From the NCBI RefSeq assembly GCF_034314085.1, contig NZ_JAVIWI010000001.1, forward strand, positions 682,001 to 746,000: 64,000 bases of DNA, read 5' to 3'. The stretch's first letter is position 1. The number at the start of each line of letters is the position of its first letter. The translations under genes were made by a program, and so were the position numbers. The notes under the pieces are model-generated. The model did no database searches. It was not told the DNA's origin and saw only the letters and a list, made by a program, of their open reading frames with translations. This document shows positions 9,172 to 22,749 of the stretch, piece after piece. The stretch is from Undibacterium sp. 5I1. Lineage in GTDB: Bacteria; Pseudomonadota; Gammaproteobacteria; Burkholderiales; Burkholderiaceae_D.

Positions 9172-10320
9172 ATGCAAACTTTACGTCGTTATTTCTCCTT
9201 GTCGCTGCTCGCGGCTCTCTCTACCATCGTATTACCTGCTTCAGCGGATCAGGGTATTACGGATCAAAAAATCACACTAGGTCAATCGGCTGCTTTTACT
9301 GGTCCTGCTGCACAACTGGGCATCCAATTGCACGCCGGTGCCAAGGCTTATTTTGATCAGGTCAATGCTGCTGGTGGTGTGCACGGGCGCAAAATTGAAA
9401 TCATCAAAATGGATGATAAATACGAGGCCGATTTAGCCGCTGCTAATACTAAAAAACTCATCGAAAATGAGGATGTATTCGCCTTATTTGGCTATGTTGG
9501 TACGCCTACCAGTAACGCAGCTTTGCCTATTTTTACGCAAGCTAAAGTTCCTTTCTTTGCTCCTTTTACTGGCGCACAGTCGCTGCGCGAGCCCTTAAAT
9601 CGTCAGATATTTAATATTCGCGGAAGTTACTTTGATGAGACTGAGCATTTGGTCGAGCGATTAGTCAGAACAGGTCTTAAAAATATCGCTGTCTTTTATC
9701 AGAACGATGCTTATGGAAAGGCTGGTTTAGCTGGTGTAGAACGTGCGCTGAAAAAAATGAACGTGCAAATGGTAGAAACCGCGACCGTAGAACGTAATAG
9801 CACCGACGTGAGTAAGGCGATTGCTAAGATTTTGCCGAAGCGTCCGGATGTAATTATCCAGATTAGTGCTTATTCCTCATGCGCGGCATACATCAAAGGA
9901 ATGCGCAAAGAAGGATATAACGGACAGTTTTATAACGTATCTTTTGTCGGTAGCCAGGCCTTGGCAGATGCTTTAGGTACGGATGGCCCTGGTACCGTGA
10001 TTTCGCAAGTAGTTCCATTCCCTTGGAAAGCATCAACGCCCGTGGTCAATGAATACACCAAAGTCATGCAAAAAGCGGGCATTAAGGATTTGAATTTTTC
10101 CAGTCTGGAGGGATTTATTGCCGCCAAAGTATTTGTAGAGGGCTTACGCCGTGCAGGTCGTAGTTTGTCGCGTGAGAAATTGATCTCCTCCTTAGAGACA
10201 ATTAATACGAGCAATTATGATGTCGGCGGATTTGATGTGAATTTTTCGCCAACTAGTCACAACGGATCAAAATACGTTGATATGACTGTAATCACTAAAG
10301 ATGGCAAATTCTTGAATTAA
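9172..10320 (+). CDS. Branched-chain amino acid-type ABC transporter substrate-binding protein
   Basis: A 382-residue periplasmic binding protein of the Leu/Ile/Val (type I) fold. A signal peptide occupies about residues 1-25 (LSLLAALSTIVLPASA, cleavage after ASA). Mature sequence ITLGQSAAFTGPAAQLG is typical of the LivK-like family. The ligand cannot be fixed; members bind branched-chain amino acids, amides, urea or aromatic acids. No permease or ATPase genes are adjacent, so it is an orphan binding protein that must use transporter parts encoded elsewhere. It lies 21 bases after the P-II gene, so co-transcription with nitrogen control is plausible. Confidence 0.9.
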   Translation: MQTLRRYFSLSLLAALSTIVLPASADQGITDQKITLGQSAAFTGPAAQLGIQLHAGAKAYFDQVNAAGGVHGRKIEIIKMDDKYEADLAAANTKKLIENEDVFALFGYVGTPTSNAALPIFTQAKVPFFAPFTGAQSLREPLNRQIFNIRGSYFDETEHLVERLVRTGLKNIAVFYQNDAYGKAGLAGVERALKKMNVQMVETATVERNSTDVSKAIAKILPKRPDVIIQISAYSSCAAYIKGMRKEGYNGQFYNVSFVGSQALADALGTDGPGTVISQVVPFPWKASTPVVNEYTKVMQKAGIKDLNFSSLEGFIAAKVFVEGLRRAGRSLSREKLISSLETINTSNYDVGGFDVNFSPTSHNGSKYVDMTVITKDGKFLN

Positions 10321-10374
10321 AATTCTTGGGTTGAAATTGGAGTAATCCAGATTTGAGCAACTAAGATTTGAGTA

Positions 10375-11013
10375 CTAAGATTTGAGCAAGACAATCAATG
10401 CGCCAGAGCCACCGTCTGCAGCGGTGGCTTGGCTAAATGCTAGTACTTCATCTTTTTGTATCAACCAGTTTTTTACTTTATTCTTTAACACGGGTTCTTT
10501 GTTGATTGAACCTAGTCCCTTGCCATGAATAATCCTCACGCAACGATGTTCATTGCGCTGGCATTTCCGCAAAAACTCGCCCAAACTTTCTCTCGCCTGA
10601 TCGCGCCGCAAACCGTGCAAATCTAGTTGCGCTTGTATAGTCCAATGGCCGGTACGTAATTTTTTGACGACATCACTGCCAACACCTGCGCGGGTATAAC
10701 TTAGGCCATCGTCGGTGGCTAGCAAGGTGATGGCGTCAAATTCATCCGATATAGATTCTTGTAATGCAGCGCGCTCATCTGCAATATGCTGGAATGGAAT
10801 CGGTTGCGGGCGTGCCGCTTGAACTATGTGTTTGGGCACCGTTTTCAGTGGCGCCACCTCACCTATGCTATTGCGGAAAATATTGGCTTCCAGCTTCGCT
10901 TGTTTCTCTCGCTTATTGCGCTCAGCTTCTTGCAGCAGACGCACTTCTTCCTGCTGTTTTAATTGCTGACCTAAATTTTTCAGATCAGCAAAATTTTTTA
11001 AGGAGCTGGGCAT
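10375..11013 (-). CDS. Smr-domain protein (putative DNA endonuclease/nicking domain)
   Basis: A 212-residue protein. The N-terminal ~60 residues are a charged helix (LKQQEEVRLLQEAERNKREKQAKLEANIF, cut here for length) likely to form a coiled coil. The C-terminal Smr domain (from about residue 130) has the two family motifs, DLHGLRRDQA and IHGKGLGS. Smr domains cut or bind DNA or RNA; stand-alone bacterial forms include E. coli SmrA/SmrB, the latter a ribosome-collision nuclease. Which substrate applies here is not visible. It lies just downstream of trxB on the same strand. Confidence 0.88.
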   Translation of the reverse strand: MPSSLKNFADLKNLGQQLKQQEEVRLLQEAERNKREKQAKLEANIFRNSIGEVAPLKTVPKHIVQAARPQPIPFQHIADERAALQESISDEFDAITLLATDDGLSYTRAGVGSDVVKKLRTGHWTIQAQLDLHGLRRDQARESLGEFLRKCQRNEHRCVRIIHGKGLGSINKEPVLKNKVKNWLIQKDEVLAFSQATAADGGSGALIVLLKS

Positions 11014-11064
11014 AAGCGAGGACTAAAAGAGCCAACAGGCTGAAGAATGGTTTTTAAATTGCAA

Positions 11065-12486
<1,422 letters not shown>

Positions 12487-14820
12487 ATGACTACTTCCAA
12501 CAATGAACCTTATACCCGCAACCGCGATAAAACGCCGGCGCCGCCGTTGCCAAATCGGCTAGTAATTTTGCTTATCGAAGCACGCTGGATACTCTTTGCG
12601 GCGCTTTGTATTTATCTGATTTTAATTTTATTCACTTACGCCAAACTTGATCCCGCCTGGTCGCACGCCAGTGTTGTCCCGAAAATCCACAATGTCGGCG
12701 GCAAAGTGGGAGCCTGGCTTGCAGATTTATTTCTATACATCTTTGGCTTATCTGCTTGGTGGTGGAGCGTTGTTCTATGCCGTTTGGTTTGGAAGGATTA
12801 TCGCCAGCTAACGAATCGTCTGGCAGTCAATGCAGAACAAGACGCTGAACATAGTTATGAAAAATTTATACAGACAGGCGGATTTTTTCTGCTGATGGCT
12901 GGCAGTATGGGAATCGAGTACCTGCGGCTGTATTCAATCAAGGCACAATTGCCACGAGCTCCAGGAGGAGTGCTGGGTGAATTGATCGGAAACACTAGCT
13001 TTGCGGCCTTTGGTTTTACCGGATCAACTTTGCTATTACTCTTGTTATTTGCGCTGGGTATCAGCTTATATTTTCATGTCTCCTGGTTGCAGATTGCCGA
13101 GAAAATTGGTACTGCTTTAGAAACGGTCTTTGTTTTTATAGGTAACAAGTATGCTGCACGTGAAGATCGTAAGGTCGGGCAAACGGCCGCCGTCAAACGT
13201 GAAGAGGTCGTTATTGTTGAAAGAGCCAAGATTATTGAGGCGGCACCTATACGTATAGAACCACAAATCATCAGCGTACAAAAATCTGAACGGGTAGAAA
13301 AAGAGCGTCAGGTATCGCTGTTTAGCGATATGTTAGACAGCAAATTACCGCCACTGTCGTTGCTGGATGATGCACCGCCGACGCAAGAGACTGTTAGCAT
13401 AGAAACTCTGGAATTTACCAGCCGTTTAATTGAGAAAAAACTGTCGGACTTTGGTGTTGACGCCAAAGTCGTTGCGGCCTATCCGGGACCAGTGATTACT
13501 CGTTATGAAATTGATCCAGCAACCGGTGTTAAAGGTAGCCAGATTGTTGGCTTGGCGCGTGATCTTGCACGATCATTATCGCTGACATCGATCCGAGTAG
13601 TTGAGACCATTCCCGGCAAGAATTATATGGGTTTGGAACTGCCAAATCCCAAGCGCCAGATCGTACGTTTAACCGAAATTCTTGGCTCCAAAGTGTACAA
13701 CGACAGTGCGTCCAGTTTAACGGTCGCGCTGGGTAAAGATATCGGTGGTAATGCCATAGTTGCTGATCTTGCCAAGATGCCGCATTTGCTGGTGGCAGGT
13801 ACGACTGGATCCGGTAAGTCAGTCGGTATTAATGCCACGATTTTATCGTTGTTATACAAATCAGATCCGAATGATGTACGGATGATTTTGATCGATCCTA
13901 AGATGTTGGAAATGTCTGTATATGAGGGGATTCCGCATCTGTTAGCTCCGGTAGTAACAGACATGCGACAGGCCGGGCATGCCTTGAACTGGGCGGTTGC
14001 AGAGATGGAGCGGCGCTACAAATTAATGTCAAAAATGGGTGTGCGTAATCTGGCCGGTTACAACATCAAAATTGCTGAGGCAGCTAAACGCGAAGAGTTT
14101 ATTCCCAACCCGTTTAGCTTAACGCCGGATGCTCCTGAGCCATTAGAAAAATTGCCCACCATCGTCATCATCATCGATGAGTTAGCTGATCTGATGATGG
14201 TCGTCGGTAAAAAAGTTGAAGAGTTAATTGCCCGTATTGCCCAAAAAGCCCGCGCGGCAGGTTTGCATTTAATTTTGGCGACGCAACGCCCATCGGTTGA
14301 CGTGATCACTGGTTTGATTAAGGCGAATATCCCCACTCGTATCGCGTTTCAGGTGAGTAGCAAAATTGACTCCAGAACAATTCTTGATCAGATGGGGGCG
14401 GAAGCATTGCTGGGTATGGGCGACATGCTATATATGCCGCCTGGCACTGGTTTGCCAATACGTGTGCATGGTGCTTTTGTTTCTGATGACGAAGTGCATC
14501 GTGTGGTAACGCATTTGAAAGCGCAAGGGGAACCAAACTACATTGAAGGCATCCTAGAAGGAGGCATACTGGAAGAGGGCGGCGAAGTAGGCGCGCCACC
14601 TGGCGAAGGTGGCGGTGAGGCCGATGCGCTCTACGATCAGGCGGTCGCAATCGTACTCAAGAATCGTCGTGCTTCTATTTCTTTGGTGCAAAGGCATTTA
14701 CGCATAGGCTACAATCGCGCCGCCCGCTTGCTAGAGCAGATGGAAACCAGCGGCGTAGTATCCACCATGCAGTCAAATGGTAATCGTGAAATTTTGGTGC
14801 CAGCAGGGAATGCCGAATAA
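12487..14820 (+). CDS. ftsK: DNA translocase FtsK
   Basis: A 777-residue protein from the ATG at 12,487; a TTG nine bases earlier is also in frame. Four hydrophobic segments lie in the first ~210 residues (for example [16 protein letters not shown]), followed by a short linker and the RecA-like motor. Walker A is [10 protein letters not shown] and Walker B lies in [14 protein letters not shown]. The C-terminal winged-helix gamma domain ([20 protein letters not shown]) binds KOPS sites. FtsK couples septum formation to chromosome dimer resolution at dif. The linker is short compared with E. coli, as usual in Burkholderiales. lolA follows. Confidence 0.96.
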   Translation: MTTSNNEPYTRNRDKTPAPPLPNRLVILLIEARWILFAALCIYLILILFTYAKLDPAWSHASVVPKIHNVGGKVGAWLADLFLYIFGLSAWWWSVVLCRLVWKDYRQLTNRLAVNAEQDAEHSYEKFIQTGGFFLLMAGSMGIEYLRLYSIKAQLPRAPGGVLGELIGNTSFAAFGFTGSTLLLLLLFALGISLYFHVSWLQIAEKIGTALETVFVFIGNKYAAREDRKVGQTAAVKREEVVIVERAKIIEAAPIRIEPQIISVQKSERVEKERQVSLFSDMLDSKLPPLSLLDDAPPTQETVSIETLEFTSRLIEKKLSDFGVDAKVVAAYPGPVITRYEIDPATGVKGSQIVGLARDLARSLSLTSIRVVETIPGKNYMGLELPNPKRQIVRLTEILGSKVYNDSASSLTVALGKDIGGNAIVADLAKMPHLLVAGTTGSGKSVGINATILSLLYKSDPNDVRMILIDPKMLEMSVYEGIPHLLAPVVTDMRQAGHALNWAVAEMERRYKLMSKMGVRNLAGYNIKIAEAAKREEFIPNPFSLTPDAPEPLEKLPTIVIIIDELADLMMVVGKKVEELIARIAQKARAAGLHLILATQRPSVDVITGLIKANIPTRIAFQVSSKIDSRTILDQMGAEALLGMGDMLYMPPGTGLPIRVHGAFVSDDEVHRVVTHLKAQGEPNYIEGILEGGILEEGGEVGAPPGEGGGEADALYDQAVAIVLKNRRASISLVQRHLRIGYNRAARLLEQMETSGVVSTMQSNGNREILVPAGNAE

Positions 14821-14935
14821 ATATCTGGACTTCAGCTGATTCGACCGCGGCGGTGAACGCAGCGGTTTGGCAGGCGGCCGCAGCATGAGACAATTAATTA
14901 AATCAGTCAGGATTTTTGTGAAACTTTCATTGAAA

Positions 14936-15592
14936 ATGAATACGAATAAAGTAGCTAGTAGCGTCACAAAGTTGGTAGCTAGCATGATGTTAAGTGCCAG
15001 CATGCTAGTGCCAGCATTAGCCAATGCCAGCGCGATTGAACAATTTAAAGCCTTTGCCACCAACATAAAAAGTGCTAAAGGTGAGTTCCTGCAACAGCAA
15101 GTCAAGATGGTGGATGGTGCGCCCAAGGTAACTAAAACCTCCAGCGGAATTTTTATTTTCGCTCGCCCTGGCAAATTTATCTGGACCTACCAAAAACCTT
15201 ACGAGCAAGTCTTGCAGGCGGATGGTGATCAGTTGTTTATCTTCGATAAAGATCTCAGCCAGGTTACGATTAAAAAATTAGGCAATGTATTAGGTGCCAG
15301 CCCTGCGGCAATCCTGTTCGGCAGCGGTGATCTGGAAAAAAGTTTTACTCTGCGTGAGGTCGGCGTTAAACAAGGTCTGGAGTGGCTTGAAGCTACTCCT
15401 AAAGACAAAGATAGTAATTTTGAGCATATTGGCATAGGCATGAAAGACGGTGCTCCCTTGGCTTTGGAATTACGTGACAGCTTTGGTCAAATTTCTTTAC
15501 TGACTTTAAAGAATATTGAAAAAAATCCGACGCTCAAAGCTGATCAATTTAAATTCGTCATACCAGCCGGCGTTGATGTATTGCGTCCATGA
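14936..15592 (+). CDS. lolA: Outer-membrane lipoprotein carrier protein LolA
   Basis: A 218-residue periplasmic chaperone when started at the ATG at 14,936, which places a clean signal peptide at the N-terminus (MNTNKVASSVTKLVASMM... cleavage after ALANA). An upstream ATG (14,885) would give a poor leader. The mature part carries family features such as FIFARPGKFIWTYQKPYEQV and DGDQLFIFDKDLSQVTI. LolA ferries lipoproteins from LolCDE to LolB. It follows ftsK and overlaps rarA by four bases, the common ftsK-lolA-rarA order. Confidence 0.94.
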   Translation: MNTNKVASSVTKLVASMMLSASMLVPALANASAIEQFKAFATNIKSAKGEFLQQQVKMVDGAPKVTKTSSGIFIFARPGKFIWTYQKPYEQVLQADGDQLFIFDKDLSQVTIKKLGNVLGASPAAILFGSGDLEKSFTLREVGVKQGLEWLEATPKDKDSNFEHIGIGMKDGAPLALELRDSFGQISLLTLKNIEKNPTLKADQFKFVIPAGVDVLRP

Positions 15593-16902
15593 GCGATATG
15601 AGCAGCGCCAGTAAAACGCGTAAAAATCCCGTTCCGCTAGCAGAGCGCATGCGTCCTGCAAATTTGGATGAGGTGATTGGTCAGCAACATCTGCTGAGTG
15701 AGGGCAAACCCTTACGAGCGGCGTTTACCTCTGGCGATCCGCACTCCATGATTTTATGGGGGCCGCCGGGTGTTGGTAAGACCACGCTGGCAAGGTTGAT
15801 GGCAAATGCGTTTCACTCAGAATTTATCGCGTTATCTGCAGTATTGTCTGGCGTAAAAGATATACGCGAAGCAGTTGAACGGGCGCAAATTTTGCAGGCC
15901 ACTTCGCAACGTCGTACGATTTTGTTTGTTGATGAAGTCCACCGGTTTAATAAAAGCCAGCAAGACGCTTTTTTGCCGCATGTAGAAAGTGGCTTGTTCA
16001 CCTTCATCGGTGCTACTACCGAAAATCCCTCGTTTGAAGTCAATAGCGCGCTGTTATCCCGTGCTTCTGTGTATGTTCTCAAATCGCTGACTGACGCTGA
16101 TCTGGAGGCGATGATAGACAGAGCTTGTGAGCGTGAATTGGATGGCTTGCAATTTCATCCCGATGCCAAGGCAAGTTTGATTAGCAGTGCCGATGGCGAT
16201 GGTCGAAAATTATTAAACAACCTCGATATCGTGGCACGTGCTGCCTCTGCAAAAGCGTTGCAAGAAGTTGACACTGCTCTACTGGCCGAGTGTCTAGGGG
16301 ATGCCTTACGCCGCTTTGATAAAGGTGGCGATGCTTTTTATGATCAGATTTCTGCTCTGCATAAATCAGTACGCGGCTCTAATCCCGATGCTGCTTTGTA
16401 TTGGATGGTGCGCATGCTGGATGGTGGCGCTGATCCACGTTATCTGGCACGCCGCATCGTCCGCATGGCCAGTGAAGACATCGGTCTGGCCGATCCACGT
16501 GCCTTACGACTGGCATTGGATGCCGCAGAAACATACGAGCGTCTCGGTTCTCCAGAAGGCGAACTGGCGTTGGCACAAGCAGTGGTCTATCTTGCGTGCG
16601 CAGCCAAGTCCAACGCTGTGTACAAAGCTTATAACGCTGTGCGAGCCTTGGTAGCTAAAGATAAATCACGTACCGTTCCAGAACATCTGCGTAATGCGCC
16701 GACCAAGTTGATGAAAGAGCTTGGCTACGGTAAGTTATATCGCTATGCGCATGATGAGCCTGAAGCTTATGCCGCAGGTGAAACTTATTTGCCAGAAGGC
16801 TTAGAAGGCGAGTCCTGGTATCAGCCGGTGCCACGTGGGTTAGAGATCAAAATTGCCGAGAAGCTTGCTTATTTGCGATCCTTGGATGCTGCGGAAGAGT
16901 GA
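15589..16902 (+). CDS. rarA: Replication-associated recombination protein RarA (MgsA)
   Basis: A 437-residue AAA+ ATPase of the RarA/WRNIP1 family that acts at stalled forks. N-terminal LAERMRPANLDEVIGQQHLL, Walker A GPPGVGKTTLAR, Walker B region DEVHRFNKSQQDAFLP, sensor GATTENPSFEV, and the C-terminal tetramerisation part (GYGKLYRYAHDEPEAYAAG) are all seen. The start overlaps the lolA stop (ATGA), so the two are translationally coupled. Length is normal. Confidence 0.96.
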   Translation: MSDMSSASKTRKNPVPLAERMRPANLDEVIGQQHLLSEGKPLRAAFTSGDPHSMILWGPPGVGKTTLARLMANAFHSEFIALSAVLSGVKDIREAVERAQILQATSQRRTILFVDEVHRFNKSQQDAFLPHVESGLFTFIGATTENPSFEVNSALLSRASVYVLKSLTDADLEAMIDRACERELDGLQFHPDAKASLISSADGDGRKLLNNLDIVARAASAKALQEVDTALLAECLGDALRRFDKGGDAFYDQISALHKSVRGSNPDAALYWMVRMLDGGADPRYLARRIVRMASEDIGLADPRALRLALDAAETYERLGSPEGELALAQAVVYLACAAKSNAVYKAYNAVRALVAKDKSRTVPEHLRNAPTKLMKELGYGKLYRYAHDEPEAYAAGETYLPEGLEGESWYQPVPRGLEIKIAEKLAYLRSLDAAEE

Positions 16903-17068
16903 GCGCATATTGCGTGATGAGCTTCATTTTTCTTAAAAATAAGGTGATCAATTTTGTTTGATAAGTGTATTGGGTCACCTTGCTCAATTTATCTGTGAAA
17001 GAGACGCTGGCAGCTACAAGCTTGCTCAGCATAGCGATTAATTTCAGTATTTAAAGCTACTATTATCT

Positions 17069-17154
17069 TATATACTCCTATGGTGTATTTTTTAATCGTC
17101 CAATTAATATATGGATAATACGGGTATTTTAAAAAAATAAATGGGGAGTATATA
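17069..17154 (-). repeat. Intergenic ATATACTCC element, copy B
   Basis: On the minus strand it reads ATATACTCCCCATTTATTTT, then an AT-rich middle, ATTGGACGATTAAA, and ends GGAGTATATA. It is very close in design to copy F. The ends are inverted repeats (ATATACTCC / GGAGTATAT). It lies between the convergent 3' ends of rarA and the DUF2145 gene, ending a few bases from the stop of the latter. Confidence 0.82.
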
Positions 17155-17162
17155 AAATTCAA

Positions 17163-18005
17163 TCAAGGGTAAGTTAAAACCTGCTGACTACTAACTGTGT
17201 GCCGCTGCTCCAAAAAATGCACGACAGAGTCGACCGTAATCGTGTCAATCTGACCTGCCATACGACGATCAAATGGATGGTCATCAAATGCCACGTTAGC
17301 GCGGAACATCCGTGCTCCCAGTCGCGTCATCGCCGGAATATCCAATGTGCTTGGATGATACGCTGCCATTGTCAGCCAGGCTTGCGCTTGCGTACGATTA
17401 TCGATTTGCACATCGGTGGCGCTTGCCGCTGCCAGCAGTTCCAGCACCCACTGATTTGAGTTTTGGTACATGGTTGAAAATGGAAATGCCAGCATATTGT
17501 AACGAGGTGCATGCAGTTTTCTCGGCAGGTCAGAATTTAGTAAACCGACCAGTTTTTGCTGAAGCGCGGCATCTGGAAACACGATCAAAGTCTCATAGGC
17601 AAATGGACTATCCATAAAAAAATTACCTAAACCTTCGTTGTACAGTTGAGAGTTAGCGGTGCCGCAATCATTGAGTTCGTGCACCACCAACCAGCGTCCT
17701 TCAGGATGATCGCGCCATATGATGCCCATATGTGAGTAGCGTACATGGTACTTAGATAAATCTTGACCAACCCGCGCAATCAGTGCGACTTGCGCGCCAC
17801 TGGCGTCCAATGCATTACGGGTTTTTAATGCCAGCTCCATGCCTTTCATCAATCCGTTTGCATCGAGCGCCTGATCTTCGCATGAGCGACCAGCGTAGCT
17901 GTTGGCCGATACGATAAAAGCTAGGCTTAAGAGTAAAAGCTCGGCTTTAAGACCGCGTTTTAGCAGGCGATCCAGCACTGATTTTGATTGATGAAAGAGG
18001 TTCAT
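17163..18005 (-). CDS. DUF2145 family exported protein
   Basis: A 280-residue protein with an N-terminal signal sequence (LLLLSLAFIVSANSYA). It matches the DUF2145 family (PF09916): GRSCEDQALDANGLMKGMEL, then YSHMGIIWRDHPEGRWLVVHELNDCG and FFMDSPFAYETLIVFPD. The fold looks like a NlpC/P60-type or YiiX-like domain (conserved His in YSHMG and a later Asn/Asp), but function is unknown. Its start overlaps the stop of the small exported gene upstream by four bases, so the two form an operon. Confidence 0.82.
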   Translation of the reverse strand: MNLFHQSKSVLDRLLKRGLKAELLLLSLAFIVSANSYAGRSCEDQALDANGLMKGMELALKTRNALDASGAQVALIARVGQDLSKYHVRYSHMGIIWRDHPEGRWLVVHELNDCGTANSQLYNEGLGNFFMDSPFAYETLIVFPDAALQQKLVGLLNSDLPRKLHAPRYNMLAFPFSTMYQNSNQWVLELLAAASATDVQIDNRTQAQAWLTMAAYHPSTLDIPAMTRLGARMFRANVAFDDHPFDRRMAGQIDTITVDSVVHFLEQRHTVSSQQVLTYP

Positions 18006-18460
18006 TTGGCGACCGTATGATGGACCAAACTACGACTAATTTCATTCGGAATAAAGGCAATTGCCTGGCCAGAAACTACCAGCATTGTGCCAGCAGATAA
18101 TGCAGTGACTTCTACCACGGTGCCAGCGGCTACTGACACATTACCCAGCGCTTTACCACTGAGTTTGAGAGTGTAGCTTGCGCCGTCAGATGCGCCTTTA
18201 CATACGATGACCACGCCATCCGCTAGTTTTTCTACCGACACGACAAGCAGCGTGCCAGATGCTTTGATACCTTCTGCCGATCCTTCAACTAATAACGCGC
18301 CAGAAAGTAGGGATAAAGCAGAAACTCCTGACGGGCCGCAAGAGGGACAACTCGCCGCAGAAGCCGCTGGACTGCTAGCCGCGATAACGCTGCATCCGAT
18401 CAGCAACGAAAAAAAGTAATTGCGAGTCCGTGTTGATAAGGGTTTCATTATATTGTCCAA
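18002..18460 (-). CDS. Small exported protein of unknown function, partner of the DUF2145 gene
   Basis: A 152-residue protein with a signal peptide (FFSLLIGCSVIAASSPAASA), then a short Cys motif CPSCGPSG at the mature N-terminus, then a Val/Gly/Ser-rich region with alternating hydrophobic residues (GTLLVVSVEKLADGVVIVCKG) that looks all-beta. The alternation suggests a small beta-sandwich. An alternative start is at the MKP four codons in. It is coupled to the DUF2145 gene by an ATGA overlap; such pairs recur in Burkholderiales. No function can be assigned. Confidence 0.72.
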   Translation of the reverse strand: MDNIMKPLSTRTRNYFFSLLIGCSVIAASSPAASAASCPSCGPSGVSALSLLSGALLVEGSAEGIKASGTLLVVSVEKLADGVVIVCKGASDGASYTLKLSGKALGNVSVAAGTVVEVTALSAGTMLVVSGQAIAFIPNEISRSLVHHTVAK

Positions 18461-20182
<1,722 letters not shown>

Positions 20183-20195
20183 GCTTTTTGGTTTT

Positions 20196-20237
20196 AAAAA
20201 GCGGCTGGGGTGATCGATCATCCCAGCCGCTTTTTTA
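20196..20237 (+). terminator. Intrinsic terminator after serS
   Basis: A long stem AAAAAGCGGCTGGG... paired with ...CCCAGCCGCTTTTTT, loop TGATCGATCA which is itself palindromic. It starts 14 bases after the serS stop. Confidence 0.9.
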
Positions 20238-20604
20238 TTGAATAAACGATTTTTAATTTGTCTTTGTCCCTGATCGTGCGGCACCATAACCCTGCCGCTG
20301 CTTATCCTTTTGTAACTGCATTTTTGTGTCATTTTAAATATTAGAGTTTTTCCACTAATATTGTTTTGGCATGTCTTTTTCTATTCTATTTCTACTATGT
20401 GGCAGGCTAAAAAACCGTGGATTTTTAGCGCCTAATTTTGTTGCGTTGCAAATTGACAATATGGTGCTGCTATTCAGATACTCCGCTCCGATCAGCTAGC
20501 GTTCGATGCAAGGTTCTTCGACTTCGCTGATTAATTTGTTCCCGTTTCTGCACCATGGCTTTCAGGCGTTTTACTTTTCCATGTTTTTACTAGAGGGGAT
20601 TTAA
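20238..20604. other. Intergenic region upstream of the IS-split hydrolase gene
   Basis: About 370 bases. A possible promoter is TTGACA at 20,453-20,458 with GATACT 18 bases on (20,477-20,482). A ribosome site GAGGGG lies 7 bases before the ATG at 20,605. Nothing else is recognised. Confidence 0.4.
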
Positions 20605-21137
20605 ATGGCGAAATTATTTAGAATTTTTGCAGCACTTTTGTTTGTCTCGCTCAGCGCAATGTCCAGCATTGCCAGCGCGACCAATTACACCTTATGGGTC
20701 AATGGTCGCGGTGGTGGCGGCGTGGTGGGTGACTACACCAGCTTCACGTATTGGGGGCCATCTGCGACCGCTGCGGGCATCAATAAAAAAGCAGTTAACT
20801 GGGATGGCTACAACAGCATTGCCTCCAATAATGGCAAAATCCGCGACGCACTTGATTGCTTCTGTACTGGGTCTAACTGGTGCTACGTGGCGACCCACAG
20901 CGCTGGCGATTTGATGATGGGTTACACCTTAGCAAACTACGGTGGCTCAGCCAGAACCAAGAAAAACGCCGTCGCTAATGCCTCCGGCCAATGTGGTGAT
21001 GCAGGTAGCGGTACACAAGTCGGCTGGAACATTAAGTGGGTGCGAACGGCAGCAGGGGCGGGTGGCGGATCAGAATTATCCGATGTCGGATCGTGGGCAG
21101 TGTCCGAGCCTCTGGTCAAGGATTTAAAGACCACCAC
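20605..21137 (+). pseudogene. Secreted alpha/beta-hydrolase-like protein, 5' part (interrupted by IS21 element)
   Basis: The first 178 codons of a gene cut by the insertion at 21,138. The signal peptide covers residues 1-25 (FAALLFVSLSAMSSIASA). The mature part starts TNYTLWVNGRGGGG and has THSAG in YVATHSAGDLMMGY, placed like the nucleophile elbow of a lipase-type serine hydrolase. Paired cysteines (DCFCTGSNWC) suggest disulfides. Removing the insertion and one copy of the 9-base duplication restores an open frame of 295 residues with the part at 23,733-24,087 (533 + 355 = 888 bases, in frame). The present frame runs on into the element and stops at 21,168. The enzyme assignment is an inference from one motif. 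Confidence 0.8.
21129..21137. repeat. Left target-site duplication of the IS21-family element
   Basis: GACCACCAC here is repeated exactly at 23,724-23,732, immediately outside the two element ends. Nine bases is slightly longer than the 4-8 usually given for IS21 relatives. Confidence 0.85.
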
Positions 21138-21252
21138 TGTTGGCGCGCACTCAATATTGACCAGATAAACGCAGTTATACGCACTGAATATTGACCAGGT
21201 AAATTAACCTATCCTTGCAGTTTTGACTGCGAGGGAATTCAAGGTGATTACC

Positions 21253-22749
21253 ATGGGAATGTACTCTAAGGTCAGGCGGCTGTTCTACCGAGAACGGCTA
21301 TCCATTAGCGAAATTCAGCGACGAACCAGCCTGTCGCGCAATACCATCAAGAAGTGGCTTAAAGAAGCCGAAGGGACTGAGCCGAAGTATGCCCGGCCTC
21401 CGACTGTCAGTAAAATAGCTCCCTTTGCATCCCTCATTCAGTTAGCGCTACAAACCGACAGCCATCGACCTAAAAAAGAACGTCGTACTGCGCTTATGCT
21501 ATTTAAGGAACTCCAGCAAGCAGGGTTCACCGGTAGCTACTCGGGTGTCAACCGTTACATTTACGCCTGGCGTGACCAAGCTGCCAAAGTCACTGGTAAA
21601 TCTGCCTTCGTTCCACTGAAGTTTCAACTCGGCGAAGCATTCCAGTTTGACTGGAGTGAGGAGCTGCTTGTCATTGGTGGCATTCATCGCAAAATCCTTG
21701 TAGCACACACTAAGCTGTGCGCCAGCCGTGCCTTTTGGCTGGTGGCTTATCCGACGCAAAGCCACGAAATGCTCTTCGATGCCCATACTCGCGCCTTTAC
21801 TGCCATGGGTGGTATTGCACGGCGCGGTATCTATGACAACATGAAGACCGCTGTCGATAAAGTCATGAAAGGCAAAGGTCGTATCGTCAATGCACGCTTC
21901 TTTGCAATGACAGCCCATTACTTGTTTGACCCCGACTTCTGCAATGTGGCGTCTGGCTGGGAGAAAGGTATTGTTGAGAAGAACGTCCAGGATAGTCGCC
22001 GTCGTATCTGGAACGACGCCAGACAGGAACGCTTCGGCAGCTTTGCGGAACTCAATGCATGGCTGGCGGTACGCTGCAAGTTACTCTGGAGTGAATGCCG
22101 CCATCCGGATTACCCTGAGTTGACCGTCGCCGACGTGCTGGAACATGAGCAAGCCCAACTCATGCCGATGCCAACACCCTTCGATGGCTATGTCGAACTC
22201 GTAGCACGGGTTTCTTCTACTTGCTTAGTTCATGTCCACCGTAATCGTTATTCAGTACCGTGCTATTTGGCCAATCACATGGTCAGTGTTCATCTGTATT
22301 CAGAACAGATTGCCGTCTACGCTGAGAATGAGAGGGTTGCATGTCATCTACGACTATTTGGACGTGATCAGACCAGCTATGACTGGCAGCATTACATCCT
22401 TCTGGCAGAAAGAAAGCCCGGTGTCTTACGAAACGGTGCACCCTTTGCATTGATGCCGGCGCCTTTAATCAAATTGCAAACCACCTTGCTACGCCGTGCC
22501 GGTGGTGATCGCGTCATGGCTCAAGTGTTAGCGGCTATCCCGCACCATGGCCTTGATACCGTCATTGTGGCAGTAGAACTAGTGCTGGAGTCCGGTGCAA
22601 CCAGTGTTGAACACATCACTAACGTATTGGTGCGATTAAGTCAGGGCGATCGTCCTGACCCCGTCGCCACAAGCTTGCAATTAATCGAAGAGCCGGTAGC
22701 CGATGCAAGTCGCTACGACAGCTTACATCAGGAGAATCAGCATGTTTAA
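21253..22749 (+). CDS. istA: IS21-family transposase IstA
   Basis: A 498-residue transposase from the ATG at 21,253 (a GTG at 21,244 is also possible). The N-terminal helix-turn-helix ([24 protein letters not shown]) recognises the ends. The DDE catalytic core includes [14 protein letters not shown] (first Asp) and the [11 protein letters not shown] segment (second Asp). The C-terminal part has the Mu-type beta domain. The gene overlaps istB by 8 bases, allowing coupled translation. No disruption is seen. Confidence 0.95.
   Translation: MGMYSKVRRLFYRERLSISEIQRRTSLSRNTIKKWLKEAEGTEPKYARPPTVSKIAPFASLIQLALQTDSHRPKKERRTALMLFKELQQAGFTGSYSGVNRYIYAWRDQAAKVTGKSAFVPLKFQLGEAFQFDWSEELLVIGGIHRKILVAHTKLCASRAFWLVAYPTQSHEMLFDAHTRAFTAMGGIARRGIYDNMKTAVDKVMKGKGRIVNARFFAMTAHYLFDPDFCNVASGWEKGIVEKNVQDSRRRIWNDARQERFGSFAELNAWLAVRCKLLWSECRHPDYPELTVADVLEHEQAQLMPMPTPFDGYVELVARVSSTCLVHVHRNRYSVPCYLANHMVSVHLYSEQIAVYAENERVACHLRLFGRDQTSYDWQHYILLAERKPGVLRNGAPFALMPAPLIKLQTTLLRRAGGDRVMAQVLAAIPHHGLDTVIVAVELVLESGATSVEHITNVLVRLSQGDRPDPVATSLQLIEEPVADASRYDSLHQENQHV

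Noticed and set aside
14318..14650. Long minus-strand reading frame inside ftsK
   Set aside because: It is antisense to the conserved motor and gamma domains of FtsK, is Arg/His-rich in a way typical of shadow frames, and has no family resemblance.
16941..16981. Terminator after rarA (AAGGTGA ... TCACCTT)
   Set aside because: Seven-base arms with a long AT-rich loop and no T run; too weak to call.
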